A program made the position numbers and the translations under genes. Below are positions 1-7,799 of a stretch of DNA of 64,000 nucleotides, piece by piece. The stretch covers positions 372,001 to 436,000 of the forward strand of contig NZ_SSMD01000002.1 of the NCBI RefSeq assembly GCF_004799325.1. The letters are read 5' to 3'. Source of the DNA: Thalassobius vesicularis. GTDB lineage: Bacteria; Pseudomonadota; Alphaproteobacteria; Rhodobacterales; Rhodobacteraceae. The notes below the pieces were generated by a model. It worked only from the letters and a program-made list of their open reading frames with translations, was not told the origin of the DNA and did not search any database. Each line of letters begins with the position of its first letter. Positions within the stretch are counted from its first letter, which is position 1.

Positions 1-191
1 GCTTGCTGGCGCAGGGTAGCCAGTCGCTGACCGATGCGTTCGAGGTCGGCGTGCTGATCGAGCTGACGGATATCGACGACATCACCGCCGCAATGGCCGG
101 GGTCGAAGGCACGGCGCTGGAGGATGTCTATCAGAACCTGCTGGATGGCTCTCTGAACCATTTGGCGGCGTTCGAAGGACAGCTTGCCTGA
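1..191 (+). CDS. DUF2202-like ferritin-fold protein, C-terminal fragment
   Basis: The open frame runs in from the left edge, so only the last 63 or so residues are visible and the true start lies outside the window. The C-terminal pattern (ALEDVYQNLLDGSLNHLAAF) resembles the end of DUF2202 domains, which are predicted four-helix ferritin-like proteins of unclear function, often exported. No metal-ligand assignment is possible from this fragment. It converges on gltX and shares a bidirectional terminator with it. The family call is moderate because most of the domain is missing. Confidence 0.55.
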   Translation, partial: LLAQGSQSLTDAFEVGVLIELTDIDDITAAMAGVEGTALEDVYQNLLDGSLNHLAAFEGQLA

Positions 192-194
192 CGA

Positions 195-224
195 AAAAGG
201 GCCAGCCGCCGGGCTGGCCCTTTT
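195..224. terminator. Bidirectional intrinsic terminator
   Basis: A GC-rich stem, GGGCCAGC pairing with GCTGGCCC, is flanked by A-tract and T-tract. It sits between the convergent DUF2202 gene and gltX and can terminate both transcripts. Confidence 0.85.
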
Positions 225-245
225 GTCATGTCGGGTCGTGCCAGA

Positions 246-1568
246 TCAGCCGCGCGCGCGGATCACCTGCAGCAGCGGCATCAGATCACCCATGTCCGGG
301 CCATGCGCCTGACCGGTCAGCGCCTTGCGCAGCGGCATGAACAGGCCCTTGCCCTTGCGGCCGGTCGCCTCTTTCACGGCGTTGGTCCAGCTTTTCCAGG
401 TGCCCGCGTCGAACGGCCCTTCGGGCAGCATGGTCATCGCCTGAGCAATGAACTCGCGATCCTCGTCATCAATCGCAGGCTCGGCCCCGTCACGGCACAG
501 CGCCCACCAGCCAGCCAGATCGGCCTTCACGGTGATGTTGTCGCGGGTCACGGTCCAGAACTGCTCGGCCAGGGCATCCGGCACACCCAGCGCGCGGATG
601 TCATCGGCCACGGCCGAATAGGGCAGCGTCTGCAGGTAGTGCGAGGTCAGCGGGAACAGGTCCTGCACGTCGAACTTGGTCGGGGCCGCGCCGAATTGCG
701 ACAGGTCGAACCCGTCGGCGATTTCGTCCAGCGTGGTGCGCAGCTCGACCGGCTGGGACGAGCCCAGACGCGCCATCAGCGACAGCAGTGCGGCAGGCTG
801 CACGCCCTGTTCGCGCAGGTCCTTGATCGCCAGCGCGCCCAGACGCTTCGACAGCGCCTCGCCCTGCGCGCCGGTCAGCAGCGAGTGGTGGGCAAAGGAC
901 GGCGCCGAGAAGCCAAGCGCCTCCATGATCTGGATCTGCGTCGCGGTGTTGGTCACGTGGTCCGAGCCGCGCACGATATGCGTCACACCCATGTCCGTGT
1001 CGTCCACCACTGAGGCCAGCGTGTACAGCACCTGACCATCGGCGCGGATCAGCACCGGGTCCGACACCGAGGCCGCATCAATCGAGATGTCGCCCAGAAT
1101 GCCGTCGGCCCACTCGATCCGCTCCTGCTTCAGCAGGAAACGCCAGTAGCCGCCCCGCTCGGCCCGCAGATTTTCCTTGTCGGCGTCCGACAGGCTCAGC
1201 GCGGCGCGGTCATAGACCGGCGGCTTGCCCATGTTCAGCTGCTTCTTGCGCTTCAGGTCCAGCTCGGTCGGGCTTTCGAAGCACTCGTAGAACCGGCCCA
1301 TGTCGCGCAGCTTTTGTGCGGCGTCCTCGTAGCGGTCCAGGCGCAGCGACTGACGCTCCAGCCGGTCCCAGGTCAGGCCCAGCCATTCCAGATCGCGCTG
1401 CAACTGATCGACGTATTCCTCTTTCGAGCGTTCCTGATCGGTGTCGTCGATCCGCAGGATAAAGGTGCCGCCGGTCTTGCGGGCGATCAGATAGTTCATC
1501 AGCGCGGTGCGCAGGTTGCCCACGTGGATATAGCCGGTGGGCGAAGGGGCAAAACGGGTGGTGGTCAT
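246..1568 (-). CDS. gltX: Glutamyl-tRNA synthetase
   Basis: Class I aminoacyl-tRNA synthetase charging tRNA-Glu in the cytoplasm. The HIGH-type signature is PTGYIHVGN (residues 10-18) and the KMSKS equivalent is LSKRL (residues 239-243). At 440 residues it is somewhat shorter than typical 465-485 residue GltX. The cysteine-rich zinc knuckle of some GluRS is not evident around residue 95 (only one Cys, in FYECFES). Many alphaproteobacteria carry two GluRS paralogs and the short form is often the second one, so this could be GltX2 with possible tRNA-Gln mischarging roles; that is inference. The start follows a CAGGAG ribosome site. Confidence 0.95.
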   Translation of the reverse strand: MTTTRFAPSPTGYIHVGNLRTALMNYLIARKTGGTFILRIDDTDQERSKEEYVDQLQRDLEWLGLTWDRLERQSLRLDRYEDAAQKLRDMGRFYECFESPTELDLKRKKQLNMGKPPVYDRAALSLSDADKENLRAERGGYWRFLLKQERIEWADGILGDISIDAASVSDPVLIRADGQVLYTLASVVDDTDMGVTHIVRGSDHVTNTATQIQIMEALGFSAPSFAHHSLLTGAQGEALSKRLGALAIKDLREQGVQPAALLSLMARLGSSQPVELRTTLDEIADGFDLSQFGAAPTKFDVQDLFPLTSHYLQTLPYSAVADDIRALGVPDALAEQFWTVTRDNITVKADLAGWWALCRDGAEPAIDDEDREFIAQAMTMLPEGPFDAGTWKSWTNAVKEATGRKGKGLFMPLRKALTGQAHGPDMGDLMPLLQVIRARG

Positions 1569-1727
1569 GTATGTACTCCTGTTGACCGCCCCATGTCACA
1601 GATGCGCGGATTTGTCCAGAAAGGCCCCCGCAACCGCGCATTTTCACGATGTCGTGAATGGAACAGCCAACAATCCGGACTGCGCTATCCTTCGTACAGT
1701 CATCACGCTGACAGGAGGAAACGCGCC

Positions 1728-2657
1728 GTGACGAAGTCCCCCTATATCACCCGCCGTTCGGCCCTGATGGGTGCCGCTGCCCTGCCGCTGGTTGCCGCAT
1801 CCGGACGCGCCTTTGCCGCCGCCGAAATGCTGGGCATGGCCCCGCCGAAATTCAACCGCTTCAAGCTGGGCGGATTCGAGGTCACCGCCATCCTGGCCGG
1901 CACCCGCACCGTCCCCGACCCGCAAACCATCTTCGGGATGAACGTCACGCCCGAGGAATTCGCCTCGGTCTCGGCGGCCAACAACATCCCCACCGACAAG
2001 GCGCAGTTCTTCTTCACCCCCACCGTCGTCAATACCGGGGCCGAGTTGATCCTGTTCGACACCGGCCTGCAGGGCCCCGCCACCGTCGCCGCGTTGCAGG
2101 CGGCCGGCTATTCCGCCGACCAGATCGACGTCGTCGTCCTCACCCACATGCATGGCGATCATATCGGTGGCCTGATGACCGACGGCACACCGACCTTTGC
2201 CAACGCCCGCTACATCACCGGCGCGGCCGAGTTCGACGCCTGGGACATGGCCGGCAACGAAGGCTTCGAGAAAAACGTCCGCCCGCTGGCAGAGAAGATG
2301 ACCATGCTGGACGATGGCGGCGCAGTCGCCAGTGGCGTCACGGGAATGCTGGCCCCCGGCCATACCCCCGGCCACATGGCCTATCACATCGAAAGCAACG
2401 GCAAGCAGCTGGTCCTTGGCGCCGATTTCGCCAACCACTACGTCTGGTCGCTCGCCTATCCCGACTGGGAGGTAAAGTTCGACCGCGACAAGGCCCAGGC
2501 CGCCCAAACCCGCCGCAAGATGCTGGACATGATGGCCGCCGACAAGACCCCCTTCATCGGCTACCACATGCCCTTCCCGGCCCTCGGCTATGTCGAGCCA
2601 CGCGGCGACGGCTTCCACTACGTCCCGGCCTCGTACCAGATGATGATCGAAGGCTGA
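1728..2657 (+). CDS. Tat-exported metallo-beta-lactamase-fold hydrolase
   Basis: The GTG start was chosen because AGGAGG lies at 1713-1718 and because it begins a clear export signal: ITRRSALMG with twin arginines at residues 9-10, then a hydrophobic stretch ending in Ala-rich sequence near residue 32. The open frame extends upstream without coding character. The mature part is an MBL fold with the metal motif HMHGDH (residues 140-145) and a later GHTPGH motif, as in glyoxalase II, lactonase and quorum-quenching relatives. The substrate is unknown. It is probably periplasmic with a binuclear metal site. 309 residues. Confidence 0.85.
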   Translation: MTKSPYITRRSALMGAAALPLVAASGRAFAAAEMLGMAPPKFNRFKLGGFEVTAILAGTRTVPDPQTIFGMNVTPEEFASVSAANNIPTDKAQFFFTPTVVNTGAELILFDTGLQGPATVAALQAAGYSADQIDVVVLTHMHGDHIGGLMTDGTPTFANARYITGAAEFDAWDMAGNEGFEKNVRPLAEKMTMLDDGGAVASGVTGMLAPGHTPGHMAYHIESNGKQLVLGADFANHYVWSLAYPDWEVKFDRDKAQAAQTRRKMLDMMAADKTPFIGYHMPFPALGYVEPRGDGFHYVPASYQMMIEG

Positions 2658-2660
2658 CCT

Positions 2661-2711
2661 GGCTTCTTTCTGATCACAAATACTCAGGGGGTCTGGGGGC
2701 ATCGCCCCCAG
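2661..2711. repeat. Dispersed intergenic element, copy A (right arm plus GC hairpin)
   Basis: The right arm, GGCTTCTTTCTGAT followed by CAAATACTC, occupies 2661-2685. It is followed by a GC hairpin, CTGGGGGC-ATC-GCCCCCAG (2693-2711). It lies between convergent genes (MBL protein and 2OG oxygenase). The same arm recurs near 11.1, 15.2, 27.3, 39.9 and 54.6 kb. A terminator role is plausible. Confidence 0.75.
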
Positions 2712-2715
2712 GCGC

Positions 2716-3267
2716 TCACCGAAATGCCGGACCGTGGGCCCAGATCGTCAGCGAATGCCGCCCGCCCGCCGTCACCGGCACAACCCTGTGCAACAGCATC
2801 GACGGAAACAGCGTCGCACAGCCCTGCGCCCGATCCGCCGAGATCACGTGGTTCGACGGCATGACTTCCAGCCCGCCACCCTCGTACTCCGATCCGGGCG
2901 TCAATTGGATCACCATCGTCAGCTTCCGCTTCGAGGCCAAAACCCCCTCGCCAATATCGGAATGCCAGTCGAAATGCCCCTCACGCTCGGCTCCATAGCG
3001 CGCGACTTGCGGGCTCTCCGCAAACTCACGCAGGTCGAAATCATAGACATCCCGGTTGGCCTCGCGCACCAGATCGATGATCCGGTCCATCACCCAATCC
3101 GTCCCCGCCACGTCATCCAGCCAGACCAGATCGGCCCGCCGGATGTTGTGATCGCTGTTCTGCTTGACCAGACCGGCATCCTGACTGGGCTGAGCCGCCA
3201 CGATCGTCAGGATTTCATTGCATTGATCGATCGAAAACGCGTTGGGTATCGAATGCACGCTCAGCAT
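2716..3267 (-). CDS. 2-oxoglutarate/Fe(II) oxygenase, prolyl-4-hydroxylase type
   Basis: A 183-residue protein with the jelly-roll dioxygenase pattern. The iron triad is H102-x-D104 (in HFDWHSD) and H160 (LLHRVVPV), and R170 is the probable 2-oxoglutarate anchor in GGRHSLTIW. The start at 3267 has GGAAGGA just upstream and matches the beginning of family homology; the open frame continues another 65 codons upstream without support. It resembles PKHD-type hydroxylases (PiuC-like) but is shorter. The substrate is unknown and may be a protein or small molecule. It stands alone, convergent with the upstream MBL gene and divergent from the zincin gene. Confidence 0.8.
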   Translation of the reverse strand: MLSVHSIPNAFSIDQCNEILTIVAAQPSQDAGLVKQNSDHNIRRADLVWLDDVAGTDWVMDRIIDLVREANRDVYDFDLREFAESPQVARYGAEREGHFDWHSDIGEGVLASKRKLTMVIQLTPGSEYEGGGLEVMPSNHVISADRAQGCATLFPSMLLHRVVPVTAGGRHSLTIWAHGPAFR

Positions 3268-3402
3268 TACAGGGTCCTTCCAAAGTCCAGAGCGCCCGTT
3301 TAACGTCGCCCGCCCAACCGTCCCGCCTGTTTGCGTCACCTCCGCCGAAAAACGACATCGCCGCGCGATTGCATTCCCGACGTCAGCCGCCATATCTGGG
3401 GC

Positions 3403-3795
3403 ATGAGCCATACCACCGACATCGACCGCATCGAACACTTTGCGCGCCAGACCGTGGCGCAACTGCCCGACCCCTTCCGCAAAGCGGCGGCAGAGGTTGT
3501 CTTGCAGGTGACCGACTGGCCCGCGCGGGACATGCTGGACGAGATGGAGATCGACGACCCGCTAGAGCTGACGGGCCTCTACGAAGGCATTCCCATGACA
3601 CACAAATCTGTCTGGGATCAGCCCCAAGGCCCTGACATCGTGTGGCTTTTCGCCCAACCCATCCTGCACGAATGGCGCGAGCGCGGGAATGTCACGCTGC
3701 AAGAGCTGGTGGCCCATGTCACCACACACGAATTCGCGCATCACTTCGGCTGGAGCGACGACGACATCGCCAGCATCGACCGCTGGTGGGAATGA
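3403..3795 (+). CDS. Small zincin-type metallopeptidase (PF06262 family)
   Basis: A 130-residue protein with HEFAHHFG at residues 109-116, the HExxH zinc site typical of the minimal acidic zincin family. These proteins have a zincin-like fold, no signal peptide and no known substrate. The start was chosen at the ATG that leaves the family-typical N-terminus; upstream in-frame sequence is non-coding. The gene ends in a pair of perfect palindromes shared with the convergent nadE. Confidence 0.85.
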   Translation: MSHTTDIDRIEHFARQTVAQLPDPFRKAAAEVVLQVTDWPARDMLDEMEIDDPLELTGLYEGIPMTHKSVWDQPQGPDIVWLFAQPILHEWRERGNVTLQELVAHVTTHEFAHHFGWSDDDIASIDRWWE

Positions 3796-3810
3796 CCAAC
3801 GGTTGAGCCG

Positions 3811-3858
3811 CAAAATTCTTTCAAAGAATTTTGACCGGATTTCTTCAAGAAATCCGGT
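3811..3858. repeat. Two abutting perfect palindromes between convergent genes
   Basis: The first palindrome is CAAAATTCTTT-C-AAAGAATTTTG (3811-3833). The second, starting at the next base, is ACCGGATTTCTT-C-AAGAAATCCGGT (3834-3858). Both are perfect with single-base centres. They fill the gap between the zincin gene and nadE and probably act as a bidirectional terminator. They are AT-rich, unlike the surrounding DNA. Confidence 0.8.
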
Positions 3859-3864
3859 CCGCGC

Positions 3865-5526
3865 TCAGCTCGGATCGCGCCAGCGGTTGGCGATGGGGTA
3901 ACGCCGATCCAGCCAGAAGGCGCGCGGGCTCAGGCGTGCGCCCGGCGCGGACTGGAAGCGTTTGTATTCGCTGATGTAGAGCAGATGCTCGACCCGTTTC
4001 ACCGTGTCCCGCTCGAACCCGGCTGCCACGCAATCGGCTACGCTGGCCTCACCATCCACCAGCATTTCCAGGATCGCGTCCAGCACCGGATAGGGCGGCA
4101 GGCTGTCCTCGTCCTTCTGGTCGGGGCGCAGCTCGGCCGAGGGGGGCTTGTCGATGATCGTCACCGGGATCACTTCACCCGCGGGGCCCGCCATCCAGTC
4201 GGCGTGATGGTTGGCGTTGCGCCATCGGCAGCACTCGAAGACGCGCGTTTTGTACATGTCCTTGATCGGATTGTACCCCCCGGCCATATCGCCATAGATC
4301 GTGGCATAGCCAACCGCGACCTCGGACTTGTTGCCGGTGGTCAGCAGCATTTCCCCGAACTTGTTGGACAGCGCCATCAGCAGCAGCCCACGCAGGCGGG
4401 ACTGGATGTTTTCCTCGGTCAGGTCGGGTTTGGTGCCGGCAAACAGCGGGGCCAGCGTGTTGGTGATGGCCTGACGCCCCTCGGCGATCGGCACGTAGTC
4501 GTAGCGGCAGCCCAGGCGTTCGGCGATATCCTTGGCGTCGTCCAGCGACCCTTGCGAGGTATACTCGGACGGCAGCATCACGCAGCGCACGTTTTCGGCC
4601 CCCAAGGCATCCACGGCGATCGTTGCCACCAGCGCGGAATCAATTCCGCCGGACAGGCCAAGCAAAACCTTGCCGAAGCCCGTCTTGCCGCAATAGTCGC
4701 GCAGAGCCTCGACCATGCAGCGGTAATCCTGCTCCATCGCGTCGGGCTGATGGGCCAGTTCGCCGGGGCGGACACGCCAGCCCTCGGGGGTGCGGTCCAG
4801 GTCGATATGCACGATGGCGGTGTCGAACACGGGCAGTTGCACGGCCAGTTCGCCATGCGGGTTCAGCACGAAGCTGCCGCCGTCAAAGACCTGATCGTCC
4901 TGACCGCCGACCATGTTCAGATAGATCAGCGGCAGACCGGTCTCGACCACGCGGGCGACCATCATGTTCTGGCGCACTTCCATCTTGCCGCGGAAGTAGG
5001 GGCTGCCGTTCGGCACCAGCAGGAAATCGGCCCCGGTTTCGGCCAGCGTCTCGGCCACGTCCTCGTGCCAGGCGTCCTCGCAGATCGGGCTGCCGATGCG
5101 CACATCGCCCACGGAATAAGGGCCGCCGATGTCCCCGCTGGAAAAAACGCGCACCTCGTCGAACACGGTTTCATTGGGCAGGTGATGCTTCAGAACGGTT
5201 GCCGAAACCTTGCCGCCCTTGAGGACGTAATAGCCATTAAACAGCTGCCCGTCCTGCACCACTGGCCCGCCGATCCCCAGTGCGGGGCCGTCGGCGGTTT
5301 GCGGGGCCAGCGCCTCGATGGCGGCGATGGCGGCCTGGTGAAAGGCGGGCTTCATCACCAGATCCTGGGTGTTGTAGCCGGTGATGAACATCTCGGTCAG
5401 GGCCACCATGTCGGCACCTGCCTTGCGGCCTTCGTCCCACGCGTTCAGCGCCTTGGCGGCATTGCCGGCAAGGTCGCCCAGCACGGGATTGAGCTGCGCA
5501 AGTGTCAGGCGGAAAGTGTCGGACAT
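3865..5526 (-). CDS. nadE: Glutamine-dependent NAD+ synthetase
   Basis: A 553-residue two-domain enzyme converting deamido-NAD to NAD with ATP and glutamine. The N-terminal nitrilase-like glutaminase domain (about residues 1-260) shows the catalytic Glu in ALTEMFITGY (E45), a KHHLPN lysine and the nucleophile Cys in GSPICEDAWHED. The C-terminal synthetase domain carries the ATP-pyrophosphatase loop LLGLSGGIDSALV and TTGNKSEVAVGYATIYGD. The internal amidotransferase domain means ammonia comes from glutamine. It is monocistronic, divergent from the MORN gene. Confidence 0.97.
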   Translation of the reverse strand: MSDTFRLTLAQLNPVLGDLAGNAAKALNAWDEGRKAGADMVALTEMFITGYNTQDLVMKPAFHQAAIAAIEALAPQTADGPALGIGGPVVQDGQLFNGYYVLKGGKVSATVLKHHLPNETVFDEVRVFSSGDIGGPYSVGDVRIGSPICEDAWHEDVAETLAETGADFLLVPNGSPYFRGKMEVRQNMMVARVVETGLPLIYLNMVGGQDDQVFDGGSFVLNPHGELAVQLPVFDTAIVHIDLDRTPEGWRVRPGELAHQPDAMEQDYRCMVEALRDYCGKTGFGKVLLGLSGGIDSALVATIAVDALGAENVRCVMLPSEYTSQGSLDDAKDIAERLGCRYDYVPIAEGRQAITNTLAPLFAGTKPDLTEENIQSRLRGLLLMALSNKFGEMLLTTGNKSEVAVGYATIYGDMAGGYNPIKDMYKTRVFECCRWRNANHHADWMAGPAGEVIPVTIIDKPPSAELRPDQKDEDSLPPYPVLDAILEMLVDGEASVADCVAAGFERDTVKRVEHLLYISEYKRFQSAPGARLSPRAFWLDRRYPIANRWRDPS

Positions 5527-5680
5527 GGCCGGCCCCCGGTTCGCTTCGTCCCCCCCGATTTAGCAGACTTCCCGCCGAGGGAAAGCCGCTTTGGGCAAAA
5601 GCCGTTGTCTCTGGCACGGGGGTCCACTAGATTCCGGGGAACTTCGACAGGCAAGCGTCACGTAACAGGCAGGGTCTCAA

Positions 5681-7078
5681 ATGGCAAAATCGCGCAAGTT
5701 CATCGCCGCCGTCGTGGCCGGGCTTTGGCTGGCCATGCCCGCGGGCGCGCAGGACGGCAACGTCCAGACCAAGCAATACGAGGATGGCGGCGTCTACGAG
5801 GGCACGTTCAAGGACGGGCTGCAACACGGCACCGGCACCTACCGTCTGCCCAACGGCTACGAATACACCGGCGACTGGGTGAACGGAGAGATTCGCGGCA
5901 AGGGCGTCGCGCGTTTCCCCAATGGCTCGGTCTACGAGGGGGAGTTCGCCAAGGGCAAACCCGAGGGCATCGGCAAGATCGTGTTCACCGATGGCTCGAC
6001 CTACGAAGGCAACTGGATCGACGGCAAGATCTCCGGCACCGGGGTCGCCATCTACGCCAACGGCACCCGCTACGAGGGCACGTTCAAGAACGCCATGCAC
6101 CACGGTCGCGGGGTGATGCGGACGCCGGGTGGCTATGTCTATGACGGCGACTGGGTGAACGGCGTCAAGGAAGGGCGCGGCACCATCACCTATCCCGACG
6201 GCGCGGTCTACGAAGGCGAGGTCAAGCGCGGCACCCGCGAGGGCAAGGGCACGCTGACCATGCCCGACGGCATGATCTACACCGGGCTTTGGGAAAACGG
6301 CCAGATCCACGGTCAGGGCAAGCTGGCGCAAAGCAACGGCGACGTCTACGAAGGCGCGCTGGTCAATGGCCGCCGTCAGGGTCTGGGCAAGGTCACCTAT
6401 GCCAACGGCGACATCTACGACGGCGAGTTCGCCGAGGATGCGCGTCAGGGTCAGGGCACCTTTACCGGCGCGGATGGCTACCGCTATCAGGGCAGCTGGG
6501 TCGCTGGCCAGATCGAGGGCCAGGGCACCGTCACCTACCCCGACGGCTCGATCTATGTCGGCCAGTTCCGCGCGGGCGCCGAGGACGGGATCGGCAAAAT
6601 CACCTACCCCGATGGCTCGACCTACGAAGGGGAATGGCGCAAGGGCGTGATCGAGGGTCAGGGCAAGGCCACCTACAAGAACGGCGCGATCTACGAGGGC
6701 GGTTTCGTCAACGCCAAGAACCACGGCACCGGCATCATGACCTACCCCGACGGCTATCGCTACGAAGGCGACTGGTCCGAGGGCAAGCGCCACGGCAAGG
6801 GCAAGGCGACCTATCCCAACGGCATGGTCTACGAGGGCGACTTCGTCGATGGCCAGCGGTCGGGCATGGGCACGATCAGCTCTCCGGACGGATTCAAGTA
6901 CGAAGGCCAGTGGCAAAGCGGCGAGATCAACGGCACCGGCAAGGCCACCTACGCCAATGGCGACATCTACGAAGGCACGTTCAAGGACGGCAAACGCCAG
7001 GGCAACGGCACGATGCGCTATGCCTCGGGCCAGGAAGAGACCGGCACCTGGGACAACGGCGCACTGGTGAAGGAATAA
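5681..7078 (+). CDS. Exported MORN-repeat protein (18 repeats)
   Basis: A 465-residue protein with an N-terminal signal peptide (residues 1-23, cleavage after AGA) followed by 18 complete MORN units of exactly 23 residues (69 nt) and a final partial unit. The typical unit is xxYEGxFxxGxxxGxGxxxYxxG. Units with F-type and W-type residues at the sixth core position alternate (EGTFKDG, TGDWVNG, ...), with one break in register between units 9 and 10. MORN arrays form elongated beta-hairpin stacks; bacterial exported versions have no settled function. No enzyme domain is fused. The protein is probably periplasmic or on the outer surface. Confidence 0.92.
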   Translation: MAKSRKFIAAVVAGLWLAMPAGAQDGNVQTKQYEDGGVYEGTFKDGLQHGTGTYRLPNGYEYTGDWVNGEIRGKGVARFPNGSVYEGEFAKGKPEGIGKIVFTDGSTYEGNWIDGKISGTGVAIYANGTRYEGTFKNAMHHGRGVMRTPGGYVYDGDWVNGVKEGRGTITYPDGAVYEGEVKRGTREGKGTLTMPDGMIYTGLWENGQIHGQGKLAQSNGDVYEGALVNGRRQGLGKVTYANGDIYDGEFAEDARQGQGTFTGADGYRYQGSWVAGQIEGQGTVTYPDGSIYVGQFRAGAEDGIGKITYPDGSTYEGEWRKGVIEGQGKATYKNGAIYEGGFVNAKNHGTGIMTYPDGYRYEGDWSEGKRHGKGKATYPNGMVYEGDFVDGQRSGMGTISSPDGFKYEGQWQSGEINGTGKATYANGDIYEGTFKDGKRQGNGTMRYASGQEETGTWDNGALVKE

Positions 7079-7081
7079 CCC

Positions 7082-7747
7082 TCACCACGGCACCGGCGTG
7101 CCCCGCCAGTCAAAGAACAGCCCGGTCTGCGCGGGTTCCAACCCGGTGATCACCGCCAGCAGGTTCTGCGCCGCCTCAGACGGGGTGACGGTGGCGTGGC
7201 GCGCGGCGTAACCTTCGGTGAAATTGGTTGCCACGGTGCCCGGATGCAAAGCGACACAGATCGCCTGCGGATGGGTGCGCGCCAGCTCGATCGCGCCGGT
7301 GTGGATGATCTGGTTCAGCGCCGCCTTGGCCGCGCGGTAAGAATACCAGCCGCCCAGCCGATTATCCCCGACCGACCCCACCCGCGCCGACAGCGCCGCG
7401 AACACGCTTTGCCGGTCGCGCGGCAGCAGGCGTTGCGCGTGTTTCAGCACCATCGCCGGGCCGATGCAATTGACCGCGAATTGCGCGGCCATCGCGGCCG
7501 GATCCAGAGATTTCAGGGTTTTCTCGGGGGGATGTCCCGCGCCGCTCAGCTGACCGGTGGCGACAAAGATCAGGTCGAACCCCGGCTCCAGCGCGCCCAA
7601 GTGCTCGGCCACCGAGGCCTCTCGCGTGATGTCCAGCCCGTGGGTCGAACGCGACAGCCCCACCACCTGCGTGCCACGCGCCCGCAGCGCCGAGGCGACA
7701 GCCCCGCCGATCCCGCCCGACGCCCCGATGATCAACGCTCGTTTCAT
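7082..7747 (-). CDS. Short-chain dehydrogenase/reductase (C-factor-like)
   Basis: A 221-residue classical SDR with the nucleotide loop GASGGIGG (residues 8-15) and the active-site YxxxK in YSYRAAKAALN, preceded by a catalytic Ser in ALSARVGS. The late segment HPGTVATNF is typical of the CsgA/C-factor subgroup of NAD(P)-dependent SDRs. The substrate is not inferable. Its stop lies 3 bp from the convergent MORN gene stop. Confidence 0.85.
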   Translation of the reverse strand: MKRALIIGASGGIGGAVASALRARGTQVVGLSRSTHGLDITREASVAEHLGALEPGFDLIFVATGQLSGAGHPPEKTLKSLDPAAMAAQFAVNCIGPAMVLKHAQRLLPRDRQSVFAALSARVGSVGDNRLGGWYSYRAAKAALNQIIHTGAIELARTHPQAICVALHPGTVATNFTEGYAARHATVTPSEAAQNLLAVITGLEPAQTGLFFDWRGTPVPW

Positions 7748-7799
7748 GCCGGTGGACCTAGGCGAAGGCCCCGCCCGGTCAAGGCGGGGCCTGTCAGTC

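Noticed and set aside
1314-1727. N-terminal extension of the Tat-exported MBL protein
   Set aside because: The extension lies antisense to gltX and the gltX promoter; AGGAGG plus a twin-arginine signal fix the GTG at 1728.
5627-6916. A 429-codon open frame on the minus strand across the MORN gene, itself repetitive
   Set aside because: It is an antisense shadow of the 69-bp repeats; the plus-strand frame has the signal peptide and true MORN motifs.
5794-7074. Regular 69-bp repeats that might suggest a CRISPR or minisatellite
   Set aside because: The periodicity is codon-phased and encodes MORN units; no unique spacers of CRISPR type are present.
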